From Cryobacterium sp. Y11 (GTDB lineage Bacteria > Actinomycetota > Actinomycetes > Actinomycetales > Microbacteriaceae), in contig NZ_PJJO01000061.1 in NCBI RefSeq assembly GCF_002929535.1, forward strand, positions 310,001-374,000: a DNA stretch of 64,000 nucleotides, in the 5' to 3' direction. Within the stretch, counting starts at the first letter, position 1. Each line of letters opens with the position of its first letter. Shown one piece after another: positions 1 through 8,334 of the stretch. The notes beneath the pieces were generated by a model, which was not told the origin of the DNA, made no database searches, and was given only the letters and a program-made list of their open reading frames with translations. The translations under genes were made by a program, and so were the position numbers.

Positions 1-1428
1 CGTGCAATCGAAGCGGCTGCCCACGCGTACGCTGCGCGTGGCGATCGCTACGCACCACTGGCAACTTGGCGTGCCAACGAGGCCGGCGATCTGGTCGGCG
101 AATTGACCATGCCGCTCAAGGTAGGCACGGTCGGGGGCCAGGTGGAGTCAAATCCCGCCGTGCGCATCGCACACACAATCCTGGGCATCGGCTCGGCGCC
201 GGAATTGGCCGAGGTCATGGCTGCGGTCGGGTTGGCCCAAAACCTGGCGGCGCTCAAAGCGCTGTCGACGAACGGAATCCAGCATGGCCATATGCGTTTG
301 CATGCCCGCGCCGTGGCTGTTGCTGCCGGTGCCAGCGGTGCTCGGTTCGACGAGGTCGTCGAGAAACTCGTCGCCGACGGCGAGATCAAGGTGTGGAAGG
401 CTCGGCAAATTGTGGCAAACCTCGAGGGTGTCGGGGTAGTTGCCAGCAGCGATAACGTGCTGCCTGCACTGTCACCGCATCCAGTTAGCAAGGTCGATGC
501 AGATCGTAATGTCGGCTACGGCAAAATCATCCTGCTGGGTGAGCACTCCGTGGTGTATGGCCGGCACGCCATTGCCGCGCCCATTGGACTCACGGTCCGT
601 GCCGAAGTGAGCCGGGGACCGTCAGGGCAGAATCCGGTTATTACGGACTGGGATGTGGACGGTTCTGTGCACGAACCGATCAGTGCAGACATCTCGCATC
701 GAGTCGCCGCATTGATCGCCGAGCGACTGGGCCTGCCGACGTCCGGCGTGCGCGTTGACGTGTTCTCGCACCTGCCACGGGCGAGCGGCCTGGGCGCATC
801 GGCCGCGTTTGCGGTCGCGCTCATCCGCGCAACGGCCGACTGCTTCGACATTGCGCTCAGTGACGAGGAGGTGTCGAGTCTGGCGTTCGAGTGCGAGCAA
901 ATCGTGCACGGCACGCCGTCGGGCATCGATAACACCGTTGCCACCTTCGGTCGGCCGATCCTGTTCCGAAAAACGGATGCGCCGGCTGGACACGAAATTC
1001 GCGACATTTTCACACCGAATCCGATCCCGATCGTCATCGGCCTCACGGGCGTGCACGCACTCACCGCGCATACCGTTGCTACAGTTCGGGCGGCGTGGCA
1101 GAAGAATCCCGCACGCTACGACGCGATCTTCGATCAGATTGACGCCCTGGTCGTCGACGGAGTCGACGCCCTGCGCCGTGGCGACACGACCGAACTCGGC
1201 GAGCTGATGAACATCAACCAGGGTCTGCTCAATGCCCTGCAGGTGTCGAGCCCCGAGCTTGAACAGATGGTCGCCATCGCCCGGCGGGCCGGGGCGCTCG
1301 GAGCAAAGCTGACCGGCGGCGGCGGCGGCGGCGCGATGATCGCCCTGGCCGGGCCAGCCGGCACCGAATCACTCCGCACAGCCCTGCGCCGGGCCGGCTA
1401 CGCCTCGTTCTTGACCGAGATTCGGTAG
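1..1428 (+). CDS. HMG-CoA reductase (class II) C-terminus fused to mevalonate kinase, 5' partial
   Basis: The reading frame is open from the first base, so the gene starts upstream of the window. Codons 1-155 match the C-terminal end of class II (degradative-type) HMG-CoA reductase: PLATWRANEAGDLVGELTMP near the start, then LAALKAL and GIQHGHMRLHAR, which carries the family's catalytic His. From about codon 171 a complete GHMP kinase follows: GKIILLGEHSVVYG, the ATP-binding LPRASGLGASAAF loop, GTPSGIDNTVATFG, and KLTGGGGGGAM near the end. That is mevalonate kinase. No stop or good start separates the two halves, so the sequence shows a single polypeptide for two consecutive steps: HMG-CoA to mevalonate, then mevalonate to 5-phosphomevalonate. 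The nearby idi gene supports a mevalonate route to isoprenoids. Whether the protein stays fused in the cell is not known. Confidence 0.88.
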   Translation, partial: RAIEAAAHAYAARGDRYAPLATWRANEAGDLVGELTMPLKVGTVGGQVESNPAVRIAHTILGIGSAPELAEVMAAVGLAQNLAALKALSTNGIQHGHMRLHARAVAVAAGASGARFDEVVEKLVADGEIKVWKARQIVANLEGVGVVASSDNVLPALSPHPVSKVDADRNVGYGKIILLGEHSVVYGRHAIAAPIGLTVRAEVSRGPSGQNPVITDWDVDGSVHEPISADISHRVAALIAERLGLPTSGVRVDVFSHLPRASGLGASAAFAVALIRATADCFDIALSDEEVSSLAFECEQIVHGTPSGIDNTVATFGRPILFRKTDAPAGHEIRDIFTPNPIPIVIGLTGVHALTAHTVATVRAAWQKNPARYDAIFDQIDALVVDGVDALRRGDTTELGELMNINQGLLNALQVSSPELEQMVAIARRAGALGAKLTGGGGGGAMIALAGPAGTESLRTALRRAGYASFLTEIR

Positions 1429-1542
1429 GTGTATCGCCCGCTGTGGCCCCGCCGCGCCGCTTCGTGAACCCAGCCCACACGGGGTATCGCGAGTACACTC
1501 TCTGCATTTCGTCGATTTCTCATCCGCGGGCCTGATCCGATC

Positions 1543-1570
1543 GAGGCCAGGCGGCCAACCTCCTGGCCTC
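1543..1570 (+). terminator. Hairpin after the HMGR-MVK gene
   Basis: A perfect 9-bp inverted repeat, GAGGCCAGG and CCTGGCCTC, with a 10-nt loop lies about 115 bp after the mevalonate kinase stop. There is no T-run, so it may be a weak or Rho-assisted terminator, or just a hairpin. Nothing else was recognised between 1429 and 1622. Confidence 0.35.
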
Positions 1571-1622
1571 AGGCAGCACTCATGACCAAGCATCTAGCCA
1601 CGTCCGGCACTTCCTCGAGGCG

Positions 1623-2278
1623 ATGTACGACAGCGCCGCATCCTTGGCGCGGTTGCCGTCGGGAACCGGCAATCTGTTGGCTCGAAATCTGGATCTTTCT
1701 CTGGATGACCTGACGGGCTCCGCGCACACGGCTTTCTCTGGTCTGGAACGCCGGATCCACCTGCCCCTGATCGATATTCGACGCGCTGATCAGTCGGTTT
1801 CGCGGAACGCTTTTCTCGTCATAGCCGGGCTCGGGCTCAACGCGACGATGCTGTCAAACACGCGTGGCGGCCGTTGGCGCTGGCAGCCGCGATGCTGATC
1901 GGCGTCGAGCTGGCGCAGGTCATCGGACGCCTGGTCGATCGCAGCCGGCCACCCACTGAGCTCAGGCTGTTCGGGTCGGACCCGTCGTTTTCATTTCCAT
2001 CTGGCCACGTACTGGGAGCATCAGACTTCCTGTTGTCAATCGTCTATCTGGTGTTATAACGTCGTCAGGGTGCTCTCGGAGCCGCGCTGGCTGGTGTCTT
2101 AGCAGCCTTCTGCATCAGTACTGCGGCGCTCAGTCGCATAGAGCTGGGCTACCACTGGGCTACCGATGCCCTGGTATCCGTGTCGCTCTCGCTGATTATT
2201 GTCGGTTGTGTGATCGCCTTCGACACCAGACACACCGTTCAGGTACTCGACAAGAGCCCGAACCTAGATACGAGTTAG
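1623..2278 (+). pseudogene. Broken PAP2-family phosphatase gene
   Basis: Pieces of a type 2 phosphatidic acid phosphatase can be read in order. One frame gives an N-terminal part (about 1623-1850). A second frame then gives GVELAQVIGRLVDRSRPP (signature 1), FPSGHVLGA (signature 2) and, after an in-frame TAA at 2057-2059, ALSRIELGYHWATDA (signature 3 with its catalytic His and Asp). The gene therefore carries a frameshift near 1850-1865 and one nonsense codon. An intact protein would be a membrane enzyme dephosphorylating lipid or isoprenyl phosphates, which would suit the isoprenoid genes on both sides. The end overlaps the converging DUF1206 gene by a few bases. The position of the original start is uncertain. 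Confidence 0.75.
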
Positions 2279-3081
2279 AGCTGGGCGCGCCAAGCCCGCG
2301 CGAAACAGTAGACACCGTAGGCGATCAGGCCGATGCCGATGGCGATCAAAATAATGCTCCCAAACGGCAGCCCAGCGAGCGTTTTCAGGGCCCCGTCGAG
2401 GCCGGTGCTTTTGCTCGGGTCGACGGTGAGAGCGGCGATCATAATGAGAATAGCGACAACGCCCAGCACAATGCCCTTGGCGATGTAACCAACGACGCCG
2501 AGGGTGATGACGGCCCGGCCTGCCGTGCCGCTTGGAACGGCGAGGTCGGCGGTGAATTTCTTGGTGGCACCCGTGTAAACAAAGTAAGCGCCGATCGCGA
2601 GCACGATCAGTCCCAGGACGAACAAAATGAACACGCCGCCCGGTGAGGAGAGCAGTTTCGCGCTGGCGTCACTCGTGCTGCTGGCTGAATTGGTCGCGCC
2701 GCCCCGCGCAAAGGTGAGGGAGGTGCCGGCCAGCAAGAAGTAGGCTGCTGCCTTGCCGATGTTTGCAGCGCGCTGACTCCATTTGTGTTTCGGGTCACCC
2801 TGCACAAGAAAAGCCGAGATCAGCAGCCACAGACCGAGGGCGAACAAGCCGAGCACGACGACCCACAGCACAAATGCCCCACCGGGCGTGGAAGCGAGCT
2901 GGGCGAGAGCGCCGGACTGGTCGGCTGAGCCGTTCGCAGCACCGAATACCACGCTGATGGCGAGAAAACCGATCAGTATATGCAATAACCCATTGACCGC
3001 GAACCCCAATCGAGCCAACGCTCGCAGTGGCGCGCTGCCCTCCGCCTTACGGGCGACTCCTGATACCGATGCAGGGTTCAC
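2275..3081 (-). CDS. DUF1206 domain membrane protein
   Basis: A 268-residue protein made of three similar membrane units of about 80 residues, each with two hydrophobic segments. The first reads ALARLGFAVNGLLHILIGF, and the third begins after RAVITLGVVGYIAKGIV. This triple arrangement is the hallmark of DUF1206 proteins, which are common in actinobacteria and of unknown function. It predicts six transmembrane helices with a short C-terminal tail. The start at 3081 gives a short charged N-terminus before the first unit. It runs leftward from a common intergenic area with idi, but about 70 bp separate them, so co-transcription is only possible. No catalytic motif is visible. Confidence 0.85.
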   Translation of the reverse strand: MNPASVSGVARKAEGSAPLRALARLGFAVNGLLHILIGFLAISVVFGAANGSADQSGALAQLASTPGGAFVLWVVVLGLFALGLWLLISAFLVQGDPKHKWSQRAANIGKAAAYFLLAGTSLTFARGGATNSASSTSDASAKLLSSPGGVFILFVLGLIVLAIGAYFVYTGATKKFTADLAVPSGTAGRAVITLGVVGYIAKGIVLGVVAILIMIAALTVDPSKSTGLDGALKTLAGLPFGSIILIAIGIGLIAYGVYCFARAWRAQL

Positions 3082-3149
3082 GAGGTCATACTAGGCCCGG
3101 TTTGGAACGAGCGGGTCATGGATTTCCGGCTTAATTTGCCGGGGTCAAC

Positions 3150-3707
3150 CTAGAGCTGGGGGAAGAGGAGGGGGAGTTGCAGGGTCAGCCAGGGGCTAAA
3201 CGCCCACGGGGTGGCGCGCACAGCCGTGACGAGATCGGCCAGGGGAACCCAGCGCCATTCCATGACCTCGTCGTTGCGCGGCACTACCGACGAGTTCGTA
3301 ATCGCCGTGAAGACGGGGCAGATTTCGTTCTCCACAATTCCTGACGCGTCGATGGCGCGGTAGCGAAAATCGGGCAGAGCCAGGGTCAGCTCGGTCAGGT
3401 CGATGCCGAGTTCATACCCGGCACGACGTGATACAGCATGCACGAGTGTTTCCCCCGGGGCCGGGTGGCCACAGAACGAGTTTGTCCACACGCCCGGCCA
3501 AGCCTTCTTGGTCAGGGCTCGGCGGGTAACCAGGATGCGCCCATTTTGATCAAAAACATGGCAGGAGAAGGCCAGGTGCAGGGCGGTGTCAAAATCGTGC
3601 ACGATCACCTTGGCTGCCGTGCCGATCGGCGTGCCATCCTCGGCGACGAGCACAACGGTCTCGACCTCTAGAGTGTCGCGTTCTTCGGCCAAGCTATCTT
3701 GCGTCAC
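3150..3707 (-). CDS. idi: Isopentenyl-diphosphate delta-isomerase, type I
   Basis: Interconverts isopentenyl and dimethylallyl diphosphate, the step that balances the two C5 units for prenyl chain synthesis. The protein is about 185 residues, the normal size for type I IDI. It has the Nudix-like core: HLAFSCHVFDQNGRILVTRR, then WTNSFCGHPAPGE with the catalytic Cys and metal-binding His, and ENEICPVFTA carrying the catalytic Glu region. I chose the GTG at 3707 because AGAGGA lies about 9 nt upstream and the family begins there. The open frame extends upstream to 3827, but that stretch is Arg/Cys-rich and unlike IDI. The HMGR-mevalonate kinase gene close by indicates the mevalonate pathway. Confidence 0.93.
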   Translation of the reverse strand: MTQDSLAEERDTLEVETVVLVAEDGTPIGTAAKVIVHDFDTALHLAFSCHVFDQNGRILVTRRALTKKAWPGVWTNSFCGHPAPGETLVHAVSRRAGYELGIDLTELTLALPDFRYRAIDASGIVENEICPVFTAITNSSVVPRNDEVMEWRWVPLADLVTAVRATPWAFSPWLTLQLPLLFPQL

Positions 3708-3830
3708 GTCTGCCCATCCTCTGAAAGTTCTCTGGTTCAAATCTACGCCAGCGCAGAGATCCTCGCGCGGCGGCGAGCAAATGGCAACTGGAGGCACACG
3801 CTGACGCCTCACCGGGCACGAACGCATCGC

Positions 3831-3867
3831 ACCCCTTTCGGGGGGTGGTACGAGGAACGAAAGGGGT
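3831..3867. repeat. 10-bp inverted repeat between divergent idi and zinc-ribbon genes
   Basis: The arms ACCCCTTTCG and CGAAAGGGGT pair perfectly around a 17-nt spacer, about 100 bp before the small zinc-ribbon gene and about 125 bp before idi. It could be an operator for a dimeric regulator or an RNA hairpin in a leader. No factor can be named. Confidence 0.4.
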
Positions 3868-3968
3868 AGCGGTTGCTAGCCGAAGGGGAACACACTTAGT
3901 GGACGGTTCCGTCAAATGTTGCAAACTTCAGATTCGGTGGGGCGGGACCGAACGAAGGAGTTCATTCC

Positions 3969-4178
3969 ATGAGAATAACTTGCCCGTACTGCCATTCTGA
4001 GGCCCAGCTGAGACCAAATCCGGCTACACCTGACGGGGCGTCCTCACCCCGATACGAACTCGAGTGCAGCGGTTGTAATGCCACTTCGGTGCGGCCCAGC
4101 CCGAGGCGGCGGCAACTTCGTTGCTCAGCCGATGGCACCTTTATCCCGGAATCACAGGCTCGTGTTGCGGCGAGATAA
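3969..4178 (+). CDS. Small zinc-ribbon protein, function unknown
   Basis: A 69-residue protein with two CxxC pairs, CPYC at residues 5-8 and CSGC at about 33-36, spaced as in a zinc ribbon. A short basic Arg-rich segment (RPSPRRRQLR) and a further Cys follow. A good ribosome site, GAAGGAG, lies about 8 nt before the ATG. I do not recognise a named family. Zinc binding is inferred from the Cys spacing, and nucleic-acid contact from the basic stretch. It stands alone between idi and the decayed region. Confidence 0.6.
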   Translation: MRITCPYCHSEAQLRPNPATPDGASSPRYELECSGCNATSVRPSPRRRQLRCSADGTFIPESQARVAAR

Positions 4179-4213
4179 TTCCGATTGAGGATGCTTTGTG
4201 GCTGGTTGGACCA

Positions 4214-4240
4214 GCGACTTGCCGCGTAGGAACAAGTCGC
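4214..4240. terminator. Short hairpin after the zinc-ribbon gene
   Basis: The arms GCGACTTG and CAAGTCGC form a perfect 8-bp stem with an 11-nt loop, 35 bp after the zinc-ribbon stop codon and just before the end of the decayed ABC permease. There is no clear T-run, although GGTTTAA follows. It may end transcription of the small gene. Confidence 0.35.
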
Positions 4241-4265
4241 GGCGGTTTAAAGGTCCCGCAGCGAT

Positions 4266-5250
4266 TCAATGGCCGGCTGGCGGGAGACCCGTGCCGAGGG
4301 CGGAGCGCAAGCGCGCGACCGTGGCCGACGTGTTCTGCCCCTGCGTGTCGATCAGAAACACATTGGCGGCGGTGTCATGGGATGCCGTCGCAACGTAGTC
4401 GGCGTTAGCGATGGAGAAACTGTTCTTGAGCGCGGTCGAAAACTCATTCGCCACCCCCACATACTGAAACGGCACGGTAACGAGAGTTTTCGTGTCGGCC
4501 TGCTGTAATCGCAGCGGGATCAGGTCGCCCGGGTTCAGCTGAAAATCGGCGACGGTCTCGGCGCTGACCAGAATGGCATCGGTTTGGTTGGCGAGTGTCG
4601 CCTCGAGGTTGTGGGCGGCGGCGATGACATCGACAAACGACACGGCCGGGCCTGTCGCGAGGTCGTGCGAGTGGTCGACATGAATTTGGGTGGCCACGAG
4701 GTTGGGTCGTGCGGCGGCGAGGCCGGCGGTGACGCTGCGAAACTGGGACTCGGGCAGGAGTACTACATTGTCTGGCGGGGCGGTGGGTTAAGACTGGGCC
4801 GGCGCGCCGACGGTCTGAAATAGGGAATTGGCTTGAGGAAGGTCGACGACACCGCTGATGGTCATCTCGACCGGCTGAGTTCCCGCGAGGCCGATCATGA
4901 TGGTGTCGCCAGGAGCGACGTGCGGGTTCGCTGCCGTTTGCTGGGCGATGAGCACGCCGGTTCTCGTTCCGGTCAGCTGCCGGATCTCGCCCGGAATCGC
5001 CTTCAGATAGCCGTCCGGGAGGCCGAGCACGGCGCCCGGGTCCGTGGCCTGGGTCGCGCCCTGTGTCGTGGCGGTCAGGCCGGTCGTGTGGGCAAAGGTC
5101 ACCGGCAGCGCCGTGGTGACACCGGCCGCGGTGCGTACCTGGTTTCGCACGGCTGCCGCATCGGCGTCGGGTACCACCTGCACTTGCCAGTTGATGGCCA
5201 CTCACGACCCGCCAGAAACTTTCCATCGTCGACAGCGATAGCCTCGCCGT
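4266..5250 (-). pseudogene. Remnant of an ABC-transporter permease (MacB/FtsX type), extracellular domain only
   Basis: Reading leftward, the frame from 5201 gives MAINWQVQVVPDADAAAVRN and a long beta-rich extracellular domain with phrases such as GTRTGVLIAQQTAANPHVAPGDTIMIGL. It meets an in-frame TAA at 4788-4790 and resumes in the same frame to 4266. Just upstream, another frame gives ARGTARLSLSTMESF, so there is also a frameshift near 5205-5235. The first membrane helix is missing. So are the C-terminal FtsX helices that should follow LPPAGH. This is the periplasmic core of a lipoprotein- or antimicrobial-export type permease that has lost both ends, and it cannot be functional. Confidence 0.7.
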
Positions 5251-5860
5251 CCCTCGGGCCTCACGAATCGTCGGCATCCGAATCGCGACAGCGTGCGCCG
5301 CCGTTGTCGTGGTCGGCATCGTTGCCGTCTTCGTCTATATCCTGTCCGAGGTCCCCGCCGGTGAGCTGTTTGAACCGGTGCCGGATGCCGATAACTCGCG
5401 AGTTGGCGCTGTCGGGCTTCTGCGCGCTGCTGCGGTGTTCGACGCCCGCCTGCACATTCTGCAACGAGTTCCGCCAGCGGATGACCCGTCCTCCGCGATC
5501 GTGACTGAGCTGCGCAGCGATGCAAAGGAGCTCATCCACATCATCCATGACCTCCTCGAATCGGCGGAGATCGGCGGCGCGGCGGCGAAAGACACTGTCA
5601 TTACCGATGTGCCTGCTGCGGTGATTCCGCCGTGCAGTCGATGGTGCTCATCGCTGTCGAAGAACACCTCAGCATTGAACTCACTGCTCTGGAGCCAGCG
5701 TTCACCCGCGTGCCAGCGGCCAGCCTGACCTGATGCGTTGTGGCTCTGTTAGACAATGCCGTGCGGGTCCGTGAACGTCGTCGATAGTTCCGACGCGGGC
5801 ACGGTAATCCGGTTGGTCATTCTACGAGCGAAGCGAGCCTGATTCTTAGCTGCGAATTCG
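5240..5860 (+). pseudogene. Remnant of a sensor histidine kinase
   Basis: One frame gives RIVGIRIATACAAVVVVGIV followed by AVFVYILSEVPAGELFEP, the usual N-terminal membrane anchor of a sensor kinase. SAIVTELRSDAKELIHIIHDLLESA resembles a decayed dimerisation region but lacks a clear HE(L)R histidine box. Downstream, after a frame change near 5630 and a stop around 5730, VVALLDNAV recalls the N-box of the ATPase domain. The reading frame is therefore interrupted several times and the catalytic core is missing. It abuts the head of the oppositely oriented permease remnant. Confidence is moderate because only short fragments match. Confidence 0.5.
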
Positions 5861-5951
5861 TGAATCTCGTGCGCCAGTAGATCCCTTCTGTGAAAAGTCT
5901 TAGACGCCCCCATGTTCGCTAGTGCTACCGACCCCATCGAAGGAGAAACTC

Positions 5952-6350
5952 TTGTCCACGACCGCAACCCTTTCGACCACCGTTTCACCGGTACGGCACA
6001 TACTGATCAAGGTTCCAGAGGTGACCCTTATCTTCTGGGTGATCAAGGTGCTCGCGACCACGGTGGGTGAGACCGCAGCAGACTTCTTGAACGTCAACCT
6101 GGGAATGGGCCTCACGATCACCTCGATTATCATGGCCGCACTCCTCACCGCTGCACTGATCGCGCAATTTAAACTCCAGCAGTACACCCCGGCCGTCTAT
6201 TGGCTGGCCGTGCTGTTCACGTTCGCCCGCGGCACAGCGGCAGGCGACCTCGTCACCGAGGGACTGAATCTCGGCTTCTTCGTGGCTCTTCTCGTTTTCG
6301 CCGCAGCCATCGCCCTGGTCGCCGTGGCGTACTTTGTCTTCCACCTCAAT
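5952..6350 (+). pseudogene. Truncated COG4705-type membrane protein
   Basis: After a good ribosome site (GAAGGAG before a TTG at 5952; an ATG lies at 5922) the frame encodes PEVTLIFWVIKVLATTVGET followed by AADFLNV, then several hydrophobic helices. This is the start of the COG4705/DUF347-like integral membrane family, which usually has about 250 residues. The match stops after YFVFHLNA near 6347, where a response-regulator sequence begins in another frame. The frame then runs on into an unrelated tail, [13 protein letters not shown], ending at 6398. About half of the family length is missing. The piece could still be expressed as a four-helix protein, but I treat it as broken. Confidence 0.55.
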
Positions 6351-6852
6351 GCCGGGAGGCGGGATGGACGCGTGCCGACGCATCCGTTCGTTCAATAACG
6401 ACGTACCGGTGCTGATGCTCACCGCACTGGATTCGATGCACACCAAGGTGGAGGGGCTCGATGCTGGCGCCGACGACTACATCGTCAAACCGTTCCACCT
6501 GGTCGAGCTACTGGCCCGTGTGCGTGCACTGCTCCGACGGTCGCCGCGCGCCCACGCACCCGTGCTATAGGCGCAGGGAGTCAGCCGCGATCCAGCCAGC
6601 CGCACCGCGCTGCGTGCGGGACGCACCATCGAGTTGACGGCGAAGGAATTCGCCGTGCTGGAATATTTGATGCGCAACGCGGGCACCATTATCAGCGCCA
6701 CCGAACTGATCGATCATTCGTGGGACAGTAACCATGAGGGGTTCAGCAACGTCATGCAAACCTACATCCGTTACCTGCGACAAAAACTCACCCTGCCGGG
6801 CGAGACCGAGATCGTCGAGACCCGGCGCGGCGCCGGAACCGACCTGAAAAGA
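6346..6852 (+). pseudogene. Truncated OmpR-family response regulator with in-frame stop
   Basis: The frame gives [22 protein letters not shown] (with the conserved Thr switch region) and [21 protein letters not shown] (with the conserved Lys), the second half of a receiver domain. An in-frame TAG at 6568-6570 interrupts it. After that the winged-helix output domain continues in the same frame: IELTAKEFAVLEYLMRNAG, then NVMQTYIRYLRQKL. The phosphoacceptor Asp and everything before it are gone, lost at the junction with the COG4705 fragment. At the C-terminus, VETRRGAG should continue with GYR(L/M), but instead the frame passes into histidine-kinase sequence. Confidence 0.75.
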
Positions 6853-7514
6853 ACCTATCAGGTCGTCGACTTGAACGAGCTCATCCGGCTCGACATCGAC
6901 GCGCGTGCCAGCAACCCGGTGGAAGCCGCTCGGCTGGACATTCACCTGGGGCAAGCCACGGTCGTTCTGGGCTCCCCGGCGTTGCTCGCTCGAGCCATCG
7001 CCAATATCATCTGAAGTTGACACCGGTGCCGGGCACCGTCACCGTGGGCACCGGCACCGGCACCGGCACCGGCACCGGCACCGGCACCGGCACCGGCACC
7101 CAGAACGGCATCTGCAGTATCACCGTACGTGACATCGGAATCGGCATAGCCGACGACGACCTGCAGCACGTTTTCGACCGGTTCTGGCGATCCGACCAAG
7201 CGAGGTCACATCCCGGACATGGGTTCGGCCTCAGTTTGGTGAAGCAGATCATTCAGGCACACGACGGCGGCATCACCCTCACCGCCGGAGCCCAGGAGTC
7301 CCCGGCCACCTCGTCATCCTCGAGTGTTGAATCCGGCGCAACGTCCGCCGACACCGACAACGTACAGAACGAGGTTGAAGACGGCACCGATGACGGCGAG
7401 GCCGCCGACGAAACCGGCACCAAGTCCACGACGGAGTCTGGCACCGAATCTGGCACCGAAAACACGAGCGACGATATGAATGGCGTCGCCGTCGAAGACG
7501 GCACGAAAGACTAA
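6853..7514 (+). pseudogene. Histidine-kinase C-terminal half with internal GGCACC repeat and acidic tail
   Basis: Joined in frame to the regulator remnant, VVDLNELIRLDIDARASN and LLARAIANII are the lead-in and N-box of a kinase ATPase domain. A TGA at 7012-7014 and a frame change follow. The next frame (from 7017) gives a nine-unit Gly-Thr repeat, then ITVRDIGIGIADDDLQHVFD, RFWRSDQARS and HGFGLSLVKQIIQAHDGG, which are the G1, F and G2 boxes. The last 70 residues are Ser/Thr/Asp/Glu-rich with TESGTESGTE repeats. The sensor and phosphotransfer domains are absent. The downstream frame alone is 165 codons and open, so a short protein might be made, but it would lack a phosphorylatable His. Confidence 0.7.
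7047..7100 (+). repeat. Nine tandem copies of GGCACC
   Basis: The hexamer GGCACC is repeated exactly nine times without a mismatch, encoding Gly-Thr in the kinase-remnant frame. It sits inside what should be the ATPase domain, right after the frameshift. Perfect identity suggests recent slippage expansion. Confidence 0.95.
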
Positions 7515-7573
7515 CCACGATCACCAAAGGTGGCCGAGGCGCACGTGCGCTCCGGCCACCCGCCAGGTACGAG

Positions 7574-7604
7574 AAAACCCCCACGCCGAGGCGCGGGGGT
7601 TTTT
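7574..7604. terminator. Strong bidirectional intrinsic terminator
   Basis: AAAACCCCC and GGGGGTTTTT form the ends of a GC-rich stem with an inner CGCC/GGCG part, flanked by A-run and T-run on the two sides. It lies between the end of the decayed region and the converging nucleotidyltransferase gene, so it can terminate from both directions. Confidence 0.85.
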
Positions 7605-7626
7605 CAGTGGAGAGCGCGTGTGTCAG

Positions 7627-8334
7627 CTAGACGAACAGGTTGGCGCGCTCGAGGTCTTCGGCGAAGTCCACCTCGACGGCGTAGAAGTCGGAGATGTTCA
7701 CCGGCTCGACCAGCATGCGGTTCTGTTCGATGGCGAGTTCAATGCCGCGTTCGAAGTAGTCCTGGTCGGCAACTTTGCTCAGTTGGCGGATCAGGGTTGC
7801 CTTGTCGGCGCTCGATACGTAGTTGATGCCGACGGCTTCACCGAGGCCGCCCTTGACGGTTTTGGACAACTCCTTGATATAGCCCTCGGCGCTCGTCGTG
7901 TACTTGACCTCTTCATCGGACACCTTGTCAGTGTTTACGGTGACGAAGGACTGATCGCGGGCCATCATGGTCGCTGCACGGTCAAGAATGGCGGGGTCGA
8001 AGACGACGTCGCCGTTCATCCACAAAACGCCGCCCGGCTTCGAGGCCTGCAAGGCTCGCAGCAAGCTTTTGGACGTGTTGGTCTGGTCGTACTCTTCGTT
8101 ATAAACAAAGGATGCCTGCGGGAACGCTTCGATGATGTGCTCGAGCTTGTATCCGACGACAACCGTCACCTTGGCGGCCTTGCCGAAGGCGTGTGCGATG
8201 TTGTCGAACTGCTGCTGCATGATTGTGCGGCCGTCGCTCAGCTCAGTGAGCGGCTTCGGTAGGGAGCGCCCAAGACGACTGCCCATACCGGCTGCCAGTA
8301 TGACTACCTGCACTTTAAGTGCTTGCGTCGTCAC
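7627..8334 (-). CDS. Sugar-phosphate/phosphocholine-type nucleotidyltransferase
   Basis: A 235-residue NTP-transferase of the short class. The N-terminal nucleotide-binding signature VVILAAGMGSRLG is followed by PKPLTEL, and the metal-binding WMNGDVVFDPAIL lies at mid-protein. The overall pattern (MQQQFDNIAHAFG, VVGYKLEHIIEAFP, YNEEYDQTNTSKSLL) resembles the phosphocholine cytidylyltransferase (LicC-like) branch, where a nucleotide is transferred to an alcohol- or sugar-phosphate to activate it for the envelope. The substrate cannot be told from sequence. I chose the GTG at 8334 because GAGGAG lies 6 nt upstream and the Rossmann strand begins 10 residues later; the frame itself extends to 8412. 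It is transcribed alone. Confidence 0.8.
   Translation of the reverse strand: MTTQALKVQVVILAAGMGSRLGRSLPKPLTELSDGRTIMQQQFDNIAHAFGKAAKVTVVVGYKLEHIIEAFPQASFVYNEEYDQTNTSKSLLRALQASKPGGVLWMNGDVVFDPAILDRAATMMARDQSFVTVNTDKVSDEEVKYTTSAEGYIKELSKTVKGGLGEAVGINYVSSADKATLIRQLSKVADQDYFERGIELAIEQNRMLVEPVNISDFYAVEVDFAEDLERANLFV

Noticed and set aside
4444..5319. 291-codon leftward frame, Arg-rich
   Set aside because: Mostly the wrong frame of the permease remnant; only its first 25 residues belong to that remnant.
7047..7100. Repeat-rich Ala-Gly and His-Arg proteins in other frames
   Set aside because: They are other-frame readings of the GGCACC array and have no ribosome sites or similarity.
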